Part shown: positions 21,513 through 30,760 of the stretch, piece after piece
Layout: each line of letters opens with the position of its first letter
Position numbering within the stretch: the stretch's first letter is position 1
DNA from: Bathynomus jamesi
Taxonomy: Eukaryota; Arthropoda; Malacostraca; Isopoda; Cirolanidae
Direction: 5' to 3'
Assembly (NCBI GenBank): GCA_023014485.1
Contig: JAJOZX010007472.1
Coordinates: forward strand, 1 to 64,000
DNA: 64,000 nucleotides
The notes under the pieces: generated by a model
Seen by the model: the letters and a program-made list of their open reading frames with translations, nothing else
The model's database searches: none
What the model was told of the DNA's origin: nothing
Program-made: the position numbers and the translations under genes

Positions 21513-22621
21513 CCATTAAAACCATTTCATTGCTTAAGGATGCTTACCATGATGTGAACATAACTGATATCCACATCTGGCTTGACAGTCAGATTTGTCT
21601 TGCCTGGATACGGAATGATAGCATTAATAGTAAGAATATCTTTGTAAGAAATAGGCTAAAAGAAATAGCTGAAGCTAATGAAAGCCTACAAGTAAACTTT
21701 CACTATGTTCCAACTAAACAAAATCCAGCAGACTTTCTGACCAGAGGTTTATCCTACAAGTTGTTGAAGTCAAACAAAACTTGGTTTATGGGACCTAAGT
21801 GGCTCTGTAATACAGACCAATGGCCTGTGGAACAAGTTAACTTGACATTAAATTTAATCTTTTCAAATGAAAAGGTTGAACCAATCACTAATTATGAACG
21901 TTATTCTGACTTCAGTAAACTTGTCAGGGTCACAGCCTACTGTTTGAGGTTTGCTCACAACTGTTTAACTACAATTAACAAACAGCTAAATAAAAACAAT
22001 CATAATTATACAGAAGTTGCAACCAAATACTGGATAGGCCATGCACAACAAAAAGAGTACAATAAAGAGTTAGAATTCTTGACTAATGGGAAACAAACAA
22101 AAGAACCTGTACCATCAGTAGTTGTGGATCTAAACTTGTTCAGAGATGAGGAAGGCCTTCTAAGGTGTAAAGGGAGATTAGACAAATCAAAACTGTCATA
22201 CAAAAGCAAACATCCAATCCTTTTACCTAGATTTAGCTATTTGACAACATTAATCATCAGAAAAACACACAATGATGTATATCATATGGGGGTACCACAG
22301 ACACTAACTACATTCAGAAAAACTTATTGGATACCCAAGGGAAGGATCACTGTTAAAACAGTCCTGAGTGAGTGTGTCACATGTAGGCGTATTCATGCTA
22401 GGCCCTATAGGAAACCAAATCCTCCTGCTTTGCCAGAGGAGAGAGTTACTCTCAACAGACCCTTTGAGACTGTAGGCATTGACTATACAGGAGCATTGAC
22501 TGTAGGGTGGTTGACACTGAACAAAAAATGTACATTGTACTGTTTACATGTGCTGCCTCACGAGCTGTTTATTGGATGTTGTGGAGGACCTTACAGCAGA
22601 ATCTTTTGTTGCTGTCTTTAA
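21470..22621 (+). pseudogene. BEL/Pao RNase H, integrase zinc domain and first part of integrase core
   Basis: TIPQLELLAAALAIKTI (RNase H), IHIWLDSQICLAWI, and YVPTKQNPADFLTRG (RNase H end). Then the integrase zinc region with KTHNDVYHMGVPQTLTTF and CVTCRRIHA (HHCC type), and the core start FETVGIDYTGAL holding the first catalytic Asp. It ends in the wrong frame; the true frame continues to WTDNATYF near 22658 with the second Asp. Confidence 0.88.
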
Positions 22622-23540
22622 GAGATTCTGTGCACGACATTCAGTACCAAGACAGTTTGGACTGACAATGCTACATATTTCAAGGCTGGTGAACAAGTCA
22701 TCCACGACTTGTTAAGCATGAAATCACACAATTATATATACAAAATTCAAACATAAAGTGGAAGTATATTCCGGTTGCCTCTCCTTGGTATGGTTCTATC
22801 TGGGAGAGGAATATACAAACAGTAAAGAATTGCTTGAAGAAAGCAATTGGCAAAAAACAGATACACTTATTTGGTTGCTCACTCTCCTGGCTGAGATTGA
22901 GAACATCATTAACAATAGACCACTCACTTATGTGAGTGACAACATTAATGACCCGGAACCATTAACTCCAAATCATTTGAGAGAACAAGTTAGTCTCCTG
23001 CCGGACTACAATATAGACTCTTCAGAAGACCCAAACTGGACTCAACGACATGATGAGCTCCAGACTAAGTTACAACATTTAACTAGAGTTAAAGCTCATT
23101 TCATTAAACAGTGGAAAACTGAGTACTTGATGGGTCTAAGGGAGAGACATAAACAAATGACTAAGAAGGATTGGTCTGACACAATTAAGGTAGGGGACCT
23201 TGTTCTCATACATGACAGTACTCCAAGACAATACTGGCCTCTGGCTAGAGTTTCAGAACTCAGACCAGGGGCAGACGGGGTAACAAGAGTGGTCAAATTA
23301 AGGACTTCAACGGGTGACACAACAAGAGACATTTCTCTTTTGTACCCTTTAGAGTCTGGACCCAAAACAATGGACTTTGGAGAACCTTCTCCACTGACAG
23401 TAACAACTGGAGACACTGAACTTCCAGTAACTATTCCTTTGACAGTAGGAGTGGTAACGCATCCTACTACAACATTGACAGACACAAGACCTCAGCGACA
23501 AACAGCATTAAAGGCGCGACTATTTTTACAACAAAAATAG
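22622..23540 (+). pseudogene. BEL/Pao integrase C-terminal half and DUF5641-like tail
   Basis: WTDNATYFK near 22658 supplies the second catalytic Asp. WERNIQTVKNCLKKAI near 22800 holds the expected third acidic residue but is split by a frameshift. Next are IINNRPLTYVS and EPLTPNHL, then WKTEYLMGLRERHKQ, VGDLVLIHDSTPRQYWPLAR and VTRVVKLRTSTG, the conserved tail domain after integrase in Pao elements. The frame is open from 22758 to the stop at 23540. Confidence 0.88.
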
Positions 23541-23797
23541 ATGCTGGGGAATTGTAATTTTATCTTCTAACTTTCATTTTTTCTTTTCTTATGGTAAAGA
23601 CCATAGACAGTTTCATCCTATGGATGTATATTTTCTCTTCTAATTAAATGCTACACCTTCTCCATGAGAAGGTGAGGATAGGCACTGTTAATCAGATTAA
23701 CAGGCATTTACAGTCAAATAGTTAGCTAGTCTACACTCAGACATAAAAATTGGTGACAATGACACCAAAATTTTTATCTCCCGGGGCCCCCAGTATA

Positions 23798-24536
23798 TGG
23801 AAAACTGATGAGTGGGTAGTTGGGAGGTAACGAAAATGGTTCACTGAGTAGGTAGGTAGTTAATCTAACAATTATTAAATTCCTTTTATGTCAATAACTG
23901 GGTGGATGAAACCAATTGGTTGCTCACCAGAGTTATTCTCCACACTAGTATTTATATACTGTGCGACAAGAGCGTGCTCGGTAATAGATATACATTACCG
24001 ATCAACCAACCGAGGAAAAAACCAAGACGACGCTGGTGGAAAAAGCCCCGCTAAAAGGAGAACAAAGGAGAACAAAAACGAGGAACGGGGCGAGAGGACG
24101 CAACTGGAGAAGGGACAAGAACAGACACCGAAGAAAGATCCCCACCAGCAAGTACGCTCTCGACAATTATACAGGAAGGAGAAAAGAGACTCTCTAATAA
24201 CTAGCAGTAAGTGACTAATTGTGTTTTTAGCCCAGTTAGATCTTCTAACTTCTAACTTAGAAGACTCATTAAATTAAGCTGGGTCAGACAACTTAGGCCT
24301 ACATTGTGGCCTAAGACCCAGCATCAACTCATAGCTTAACAAGGTGAAGGTAGATTGCCCTAACCTAGTTTGGTGAGGAATCCTACTGTGGACCTCAATT
24401 TATCTGCCCGCTCTGGACCATTTCCGGAATCTCTAGGCTGACCCCTACAGGGCTAGACTTAATCTACTCTATAGTTAGACTGGAGATATAAGGGGTGGGT
24501 TAATTGTGGACCAATTCATACAGAGCATTTTTCACA
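23798..24536 (+). repeat. 3' LTR of BEL/Pao element
   Basis: Nearly identical to 18480-19218. It is preceded by a C/G-rich stretch (about 23780-23790) where the polypurine tract would be expected, although it is not a clean purine run. It is followed by the duplication CACCTA. Confidence 0.95.
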
Positions 24537-25865
24537 CACCTATCTTTAAGAAAGGCGATAAAGGTGCGGCGGGAAATTATAGGCCAATCAGTTTAACGTC
24601 TGTTGTAGGTAAGCTACTGGAATCAATAATTAGGGATCGTATAGTCGAACACTTAGAATTGCATAACTTGGTTAGAAATACGCAGCACGGTTTTAGACGA
24701 AACAAATCTTGCTTAACTAATCTTTTAGAATTTTTCCAAAGCGTGGTTGAAGTTTACGATAGTCATCGGGGTTGATGTAGTGTATTTAGATTTTCAAAAA
24801 GCGTTTGACACCGTACCGCACAAAAGACTCATTGAAAAAAACTAAGACTCATGGAATCAGGGGTGTAGTAATAAATTGGATAGAAAAGTGGTTGCGAGAT
24901 AGGAAACAGAGGGTGGTCGTTGATGGAGCGGAGTCGTGTTGGGCTAATGTAGCGAGCGGCGTTCCTCAGGGTTCTGTATTGGGCCCCTTGCTTTTTCTTA
25001 TATATATTAACGATTTAGATGTCGGCTTAGTCAGTACAGTTTCAAAGTTTGCGGATGACATGAAATTGGGTGGTAGGGCGATTAATGACGAAGATAGAGG
25101 TAAAATCCAGGAAGATCTGACTAAAATCGTTGATTGGTCAGTCACGGCAAATGAAATTTAACGTCGATAAGTGCAAACTTCTACATATAGATTCGCGTAA
25201 CGGTTGTGTTGCGTATAGTATGTCAGGGAAGGAGTTAGCAAGCGTAGAGCAGGAAAAAGATTTAGGAGTTATAGTCACTGGTGATTTAAAAGTAGCGAAA
25301 CAAAGTACAGCAGCGGTCTAAAGCGAACAAAGTGTTAGGTTTTATAGCTCGAAATTTAGAGTACAAATCGCGTGATATTATTGTTCCTCTTTATAAATCA
25401 TTAGTTAGACCTCATTTGGAGTACGTGATCCAATTTTGGAATCCGCATATGCGAAAAGATATAAACAAACTCGAAAGAGTTCAAAGACGAGCAACTAAAA
25501 TGATTCCGTCGCTTTGGTCAAAGTCGTACGAGGATAGGCTTAAGGAGTTAAAATTGACTACACTCGAGACTAGGAGGCTAAGGGGTGATCTAATCCAGGC
25601 TTTCAAAATTATGAATGGGTTCCATAACGTAGATAGAGATAGCTTTTTCGAAATATCTCAACATAATAGGACTAAAAATAACGGGTGTAAGTTGACAAGT
25701 AGAAGGTTCGAGACAGCAGCTGCCAAAACCTTTTTTATTCATAGAATAGTAAATAGGTGGAATAGTTTGCCGGTAGAAGTAATTAGTAGCACGTCTATAA
25801 ACATGTTTAAAAAACCGATTAGACGCATATGTTGATAGATTGAGTATAGTTTAAGGTAGTAAAAT
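24537..25865 (+). mobile_element. CR1-like LINE, right part: RT and C-terminus
   Basis: RT resumes with PIFKKGDKGAAGNYRPISLTS, then QHGFRRNKSCLTNLLEF, DFQKAFDTVPH, GVPQGSVLGPLLFLIYIND and FADDMKLGG, with the catalytic Asp pair intact. The C-terminal block LERVQRRATKMIPSLWSKSY runs to VNRWNSLPVEVISS and FKKPIRR. Frame changes occur near 24775, 24840, 25155 and 25320. Once joined with 18355-18479 it forms one LINE copy. It is closer to consensus than the copy at 1-2375. Confidence 0.9.
25332..25835 (+). pseudogene. C-terminal part of CR1-like ORF2
   Basis: An open stretch of 167 residues: LGFIARNLEYKSRDIIVPLY, LVRPHLEYVIQFWNPH, LERVQRRATKMIPSL, RLRGDLIQAFKIMNGF and NRWNSLPVEVISS. This is the complete conserved region after the RT thumb in CR1/L2-like elements and is the best preserved of the three copies in the window. 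Confidence 0.85.
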
Positions 25866-25869
25866 TAAG

Positions 25870-27170
25870 GCTTTGTGGTTCGGAACCCACGTAAAATTGT
25901 AGGTCCCCTCCGCCACCACGGAGGACATGCACAATACACAATTACGAACACAGTTCGGTAGACCAGCCATGAATGGATCATAGGGTCTTTGTTGGTCTGA
26001 AACATTATAACATTGTAACATGACATAACATTTTTTCAAATTAGTTATTATTAATTAAGGATTTATTGAGCTAAAAATGGCATTCAGCTTTCGAGTAGTT
26101 CTTGAATTTGTTATCTGGTCCTTGGTCAACGATTACTTGTTGTTGTTGGATTCACTTTACTTATCTTGAAAACCTAGCCTTTATCATCCTTCTCAAGGAC
26201 CCATTGTAGCTGAAGGAAGTAAAATTACAACAACCAACAGAGCCATGTGTTACATGTAGAATAAAATGTTGGGGCTTTTTGTTCCAATATTTTTATATAC
26301 TTCAAGCATAATAATAAAACATAAATTAAATAAACATGGATCTAAACTTTTGAATTCGGTTATGTATTTAGATATTATAATTTAATATCTTGTTTCCAAA
26401 ACTACTACATCCTAATAAATATGAGCGTATTCGGGTTTTTCAAATTTTCAGAAAACTTTACTATTTTTTATACATTATCATATGTTTCAAAGTACTTGCA
26501 GTCAATGGTGAAATAGTTCTGTCGGGCATGATGTCAATGGTAGTGAGAAATATCGTATCTCTTATTAATTCTGTGGAAATTCAGTCTAGATTTAATATAT
26601 TGTGCAAGACACTTCCTTCGTGATTAACATATTTTTATCGTACTTTACTTTTATAACGTTTAAATATGCCTAAAAAGGACAGAAAGAGAGGACGTAAAGG
26701 AACTTCGTTTCCAGCAGGTAGGCCCTTGGCCTAGTTCTTGGGGAATCTTTTTTTAGGATTTTTCAGATTTAACCAGAATAAATAAATAAAATAGTTTTAT
26801 TTGTGTCCAAAGCCCCTTATTTTAAAATTTTTCATCTTTATTATGCTAAACTAGTTATGGGGGCCTATTGAAAACTTAAATGTAGGCCTATGGCGTAATA
26901 CTGAACTACTGAACTTAATTCGTAAGTTTAGAAATTGCTTTTGGTGCCAGGCAACGTAAAGAAGTTCACGGGTTCCGAGGCTACCTGGGTCTTGGTTTTT
27001 CAGTAGCCTCAAGTTGTTTTCTAGGCCCAATAGGATTTGATCTAAACTGCATAATCTAGTCTGTGAATTTTTTGGTGTTGGGTGAGGAATTTAGTATCAG
27101 CATTAAGGGGCTCAGAAATTAACCTAATGGTATTTTTCATTACTTATTGCTATAATTACTTTCCAAGGCA
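25870..27170. other. Mostly featureless; one short exon-like stretch
   Basis: No TIRs or conserved domains are seen. At 26666 an ATG opens MPKKDRKRGRKGTSFPAG, strongly basic, ending at GCAGGTAGGC, which could serve as a 5' splice site, before a stop 12 bases on. It might be a first exon of something unrecognised, but evidence is weak. Confidence 0.35.
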
Positions 27171-27175
27171 ATCTA

Positions 27176-27329
27176 CTAGTGCAAAACTTCAAAATTTAGG
27201 TTATTCTTTTTTTTACCTAGTTACACCCAGCTATAACAGCAATATATATTGAATAACCAATCAAAACAATAAGAAAATATATATATACTTGTATAAAATG
27301 TTTTTTTATTAAAATATTTCCTATTTTGT

Positions 27330-27360
<31 letters not shown>

Positions 27361-27715
27361 ACTATTGGTGAATATTTATTATTTTTGGTGATTCTGGCTA
27401 CTTCTGTGTAATTCAATTTGTCATGTTTTACAAATAAATCATTTTAGCAATTGTTCATCTGTTCAGTTAAATTTTTTTGTGACGAAGTATGACTTGTCAA
27501 TTATGCATATTTGATTTTGAAGAAGTGATCTGCCATATTGCCCTCGATGAAGAGAAGAGTTTAGACCTTTTTTCAATCATGGAATAATTAAGACATCTGT
27601 GACCTACCATAAATGCAATAGTGCCTTGTATTTTAAGAAAAGACCAGAAGGTCTTTAGGTGTCATAAAAAATTCCTAAAAATAAACGTGTCTCGTTTCAG
27701 TTTAAGGGCAGGTGA
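27176..27715 (+). mobile_element. Merlin-like element, 5' part only
   Basis: Reverse-complement homologue of the 5' end of the Merlin copy at 36000-37165, matching through GCAATATATATTGAATAACC and further inward. At 27489 an ATG opens MTCQLCIFDFEEVICHIALD, parallel to the MTCQSCEPDFEDLI start of the other copy, followed by a broken zinc-binding segment (CILRKDQKVFRCHKK, about 27630-27675). Homology stops near 27715, so the DDE domain is missing. Confidence 0.75.
27330..27361. repeat. (TA)n microsatellite
   Basis: A short TA array within the left Merlin copy's 5' region. Confidence 0.9.
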
Positions 27716-27867
27716 AATTTAGCAGACTACCCATGTAAGGTTGGCACATGTTATTACATTATCATTTGTATAATTTAGGTCTCTGGGGGGTATAGGGGCA
27801 GAGCCCCCATAAAGATCACGCATCACAAATTGATCAGTCCTAATATTTTGTAGACAGTTCAGCACGT

Positions 27868-28400
27868 GATACCGATTAGGTCAACTGTACACCCTTGATG
27901 ATTGGTTAGGTTAAGTCATGATATTTTCGTTTAAATTCGTTAGTTTAAACGAAAATGACGAGTGTAAACTTTTCTGGTTAATTTTGAGATGTTTTGTACG
28001 AAACTGCCATCCGTTTCCTGTGCAAATGCGTAGTTTTCGAGATGATGATATCTCGAAAACTATGTATTTGCATAGGAAATGTATGGTAGATTCGTGCAGA
28101 ATACCTCCAAAATTGACCAGAAAAGTTTGCTCTCATTATAAAAAGTGTCAAAAACAAATAATTACCTAAGTTAAGTTATGGTAGGTTAGGTTTGGTTGTG
28201 TTTAGCACGAATGCAAACTTTCCTGGTCAATTTTGAGGTGTTTTGCACGAATCTGCCATCTATTTCCTGTGCAATGCATAGTTTTTGAGATGATGATATC
28301 TCAAAAACTCTGTATTTGCACAGGAAATGGATGGTAGATTCGTGCAGAATACCTCAAAATTGACCAGAAAAGTTTGCTCATTATAAAAAGAGACTGGGTC
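27868..28400. repeat. Foldback palindromes in tandem (families A and B)
   Basis: 27868-27950 resembles family A (CCCTTGATGATTGGTTAGG, then an inverted TTTTCGTTT / AAACGAAAA). Two palindromes of about 175-180 bases follow: 27962-28140 and 28205-28388. Each centres on GAGATGATGATATCTC and has arms with TTTTCTGGT-AATTTTGAG and the inverse. The two copies are about 90% alike by eye. They are separated by GTTAGGTTTGG-type pentamer-rich spacer. A related stretch lies at 38285-38410. Confidence 0.75.
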
Positions 28401-28417
28401 AAAAAACAAATAATTAC

Positions 28418-28452
28418 CTTACCTTAACTTAACTAACCTAACCTAACCAGTC
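28418..28452. repeat. Degenerate (AACCT)n tract
   Basis: ACTAACCTAACCTAACC and its degenerate flanks resemble a short run of the complement of TTAGG, the common arthropod telomere unit. It is a handful of units only, at the edge of a foldback repeat, so it may be incidental. Confidence 0.4.
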
Positions 28453-28454
28453 AC

Positions 28455-29257
28455 CTTATTTTGGAGGATATAGTTCTGCAATTGCAGTAAGGAAGTGATG
28501 CAGAACTGTAGAATCATCAGGATATTCTGCCAGGAATAAGTATCATGCAAAATATTTCTGATAATGAGGGTGTCTGTTCCCAGCACGTAAAACCCACAAT
28601 TTCGCATCCTTCCACAAGCGTTCAATGTTTTGCGTGTGGATTAGGGTGACAACTTCTTATAGGGATAAAATTTGAAATTAAAAAAAATTTGCCGGCCATT
28701 TGTCCAATGCTGCCACCCTATGAGGAAACACCGTAGATGAAATCTCATGGAATTTGGAAAGCATTTAGGGGTGCCTCGAGTCACATGAATGAAACTGTCG
28801 CACGGAAGAAATTTCAAGAATGAATGAGTTTCGACAACGCTTCAAAAACAAAAAATGTTTCGAGAATGCAAGTGTATTATATAATTTAATAGAATTGTTT
28901 CCTTTATTTCATACTATAGATTATGCAAATCGATTAATTTATTTCATTAAATTAAAATTTTCATAAATAAATCGTTAAATAATGTGTATCAATCTTTGGA
29001 TGATCAGCTTTTGGTGCTTCAAGTTCATTTTGCATACGACTGCCTGACTGAAAACAATGCTTAGAAGTTCTCTCCCGATTCTTTTAAGATATCTAAGGTA
29101 ATATTTTTTCTTTTGATACATTGATTATATTATTATTGGAAATTGTTCTAGAAAAGTTTCATTAATTGTTGGCATAGTTTGATGTTTAAATTATATAAAT
29201 TTGGAACTGAATTTGATTTCCTATGATAATATATATACGAGTATATAAATATATATA
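28455..29257. other. No recognised gene
   Basis: AT-rich sequence with no TIR pairs or coding motifs that I recognise. It ends at the TA tract before the hAT-type element at 29258. Confidence 0.55.
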
Positions 29258-29670
29258 CAGGGCCATCAAGAGGGGGGGTCAGGGGGGGCCAGTGCCCCGG
29301 GGCCTGGGTGTCTGGGGGCCCGCAGGAGAATAAAAAAAATTAAAAAAATAAATAAGGATCATAATAATCATTAAGAAATTGTGACGTTTTTTTCATTCAG
29401 AGCTCCTTACATGTAATTTCTTACATGTAATATCTGAGTATCCTAAAAGTCAACACTAAAATTCATCACTCTGACATTTTTTCAAATGTAGCTTCCATTC
29501 TCATGCTTTGTGGTATGATCGAAAGTAGCCAAGGTCAATAAACTTGAGAAATATTTAACCAAATATCTCATTTGTGTTTTGGGTGTTGCACGAAGAGGTT
29601 TGAAACACGAACTATTGAATTACTTAATTTTCATAAAGTTAAATATTATATTATTAAAGTTATATATATA

Positions 29671-30622
29671 AGCATACCGGACAAAAAATTAGTCACCCCT
29701 AATAGCACCGATAGTAGGAAGTTCAAGGTCACACAGAGGGCGCTGATGTAGCATTGGTAAGTGACAAGTAGCGGTGATGTAGCACACAGGATCAGATCTG
29801 TTTCGTGAGGTGGTGAAGAACAAAGTGTGTGTTGGATATAGTCTGCAAAATGGGTCGTGAGGCAGACGTTACTCAGCGGCAAAAAGGAGCCATCGTGTTT
29901 GGCAGAGCCCACGGACACAAAATGTCTGAAGTAGCCCAATTTGTTGGTGTCAACGCGTACTGTCCAGCGAGTTTACAAAGAGTGGTGTAGTTCGCAATCA
30001 ACTGACAATTGACGGCGTAACTGTGGCCGGAAAACAATTCTCGACAATAGGGGCCGCCGCCATGTTTCTCGTCTAGTAACTGCAAATCATTTTCAAACCA
30101 GAGAACAATTGCTCCAAGAAACCAATGAGGTTCTCCAGCGACCAATTTCCGAACGGACATTGCGACGAGAACTGCATGCGATGGACATCTGGAGCAGGGT
30201 ACCATGGAAGAGGCTGCTGTTAACAGCAAGTCACAAATTGGCACGTTATAAATGGGCTCAGAGGCACAAAAACTGGACTGTGGCAGATTGGAAATGTGTA
30301 ATTTGGTCCGATGAGTCCCGTTTTTGTTTGTTCTCCAATGATGGGAGGTGACGAGTACATCGCAGGTCCAATGAAGCCTTTAATCCTGAATGCGTTGAAG
30401 GTGTTGTTCAAGCTGGAAACAGAAAGTGAAGCGCAGGAATAGACACCCATGGACTCTGGCGGGACTGGCTGATGAACGAGTGGCAGCAAATTGATGTTCA
30501 GTACATGCACAACCTCGTAGAGTCTCTGCCTCGCCGGATTCGTGCGGTTATCAAGGCCAGAGGCGCCATCATGTTATTAGGTACATTCTGAGAGGGGTGA
30601 CTAATTTTTTGTCCGGTGTGCT
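29671..30622 (+). mobile_element. Tc1-like transposon, internally deleted, nested in hAT MITE
   Basis: Ends are AGCATACCGGACAAAAAATT and, on the other strand, AGCACACCGGACAAAAAATT; the inverted match continues through AGTCACCCCT. TA-containing flanks fit a TA duplication. The plus-strand transposase remnant covers MGREADVTQRQKGAIVFGRA (29850), ISERTLRRELHAMDIWSR (30150) and WSDESRFCLFS (first catalytic Asp, about 30306). It then jumps to NEWQQIDVQYMHNLVESLPR near the end, so the other two catalytic residues are deleted. Confidence 0.85.
30109..30351 (+). pseudogene. Tc1-like transposase fragment
   Basis: Eighty residues spanning the second HTH region (LRRELHAMDIWSRVPWKRLL) to WTVADWKCVIWSDESRFCLF, which contains the first catalytic Asp of DD34E transposases. 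A stop follows FSNDGR. The N-terminal PSQ-type region lies upstream in another frame (29850-29980). Confidence 0.8.
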
Positions 30623-30760
30623 TATATATATATATATATATTTATTAATAGATTTATTGCATATATATAATGACTTGACATTTGGTGTGGGGGCCCATAA
30701 TGTTTGCTAGCCCTGGGGCCGTTAATGGCTCTCGACGGCCCTGTATATATATATATATTA

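Larger units (their letters stand above)
18480..24536 (+). mobile_element. BEL/Pao LTR retrotransposon, gag-deleted
   Basis: 739-bp LTRs (18480-19218, 23798-24536) begin TGG and end ACA, with CACCTA on both sides (18474-18479, 24537-24542) as the target duplication. The order protease, RT, RNase H, integrase and a DUF5641-like tail is that of BEL/Pao. The CCHC region begins at the primer-binding site, so nearly all of gag is missing. Coding is broken by several frameshifts and at least one stop, although the LTRs differ by only about five changes. Confidence 0.93.
29258..30743. mobile_element. hAT-type MITE interrupted by a Tc1-like element
   Basis: Left end CAGGGCCATCAAGAG; complement of the right end CAGGGCCGTCGAGAG. 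Both termini are followed inward by G-rich sequence with GGGGCC blocks. Flanks are TA-rich so the 8-bp duplication cannot be read. The body is only about 530 bases once the nested 952-bp element is removed. It is non-coding, hence non-autonomous. Confidence 0.75.

Noticed and set aside
27868..28400. CRISPR-like array from repeated units
   Set aside because: Only two large palindromic units in a eukaryotic, transposon-rich context; no regular short repeats and spacers.
28418..28452. Interstitial telomere block
   Set aside because: Only a few degenerate AACCT units at a foldback edge; too short to call.
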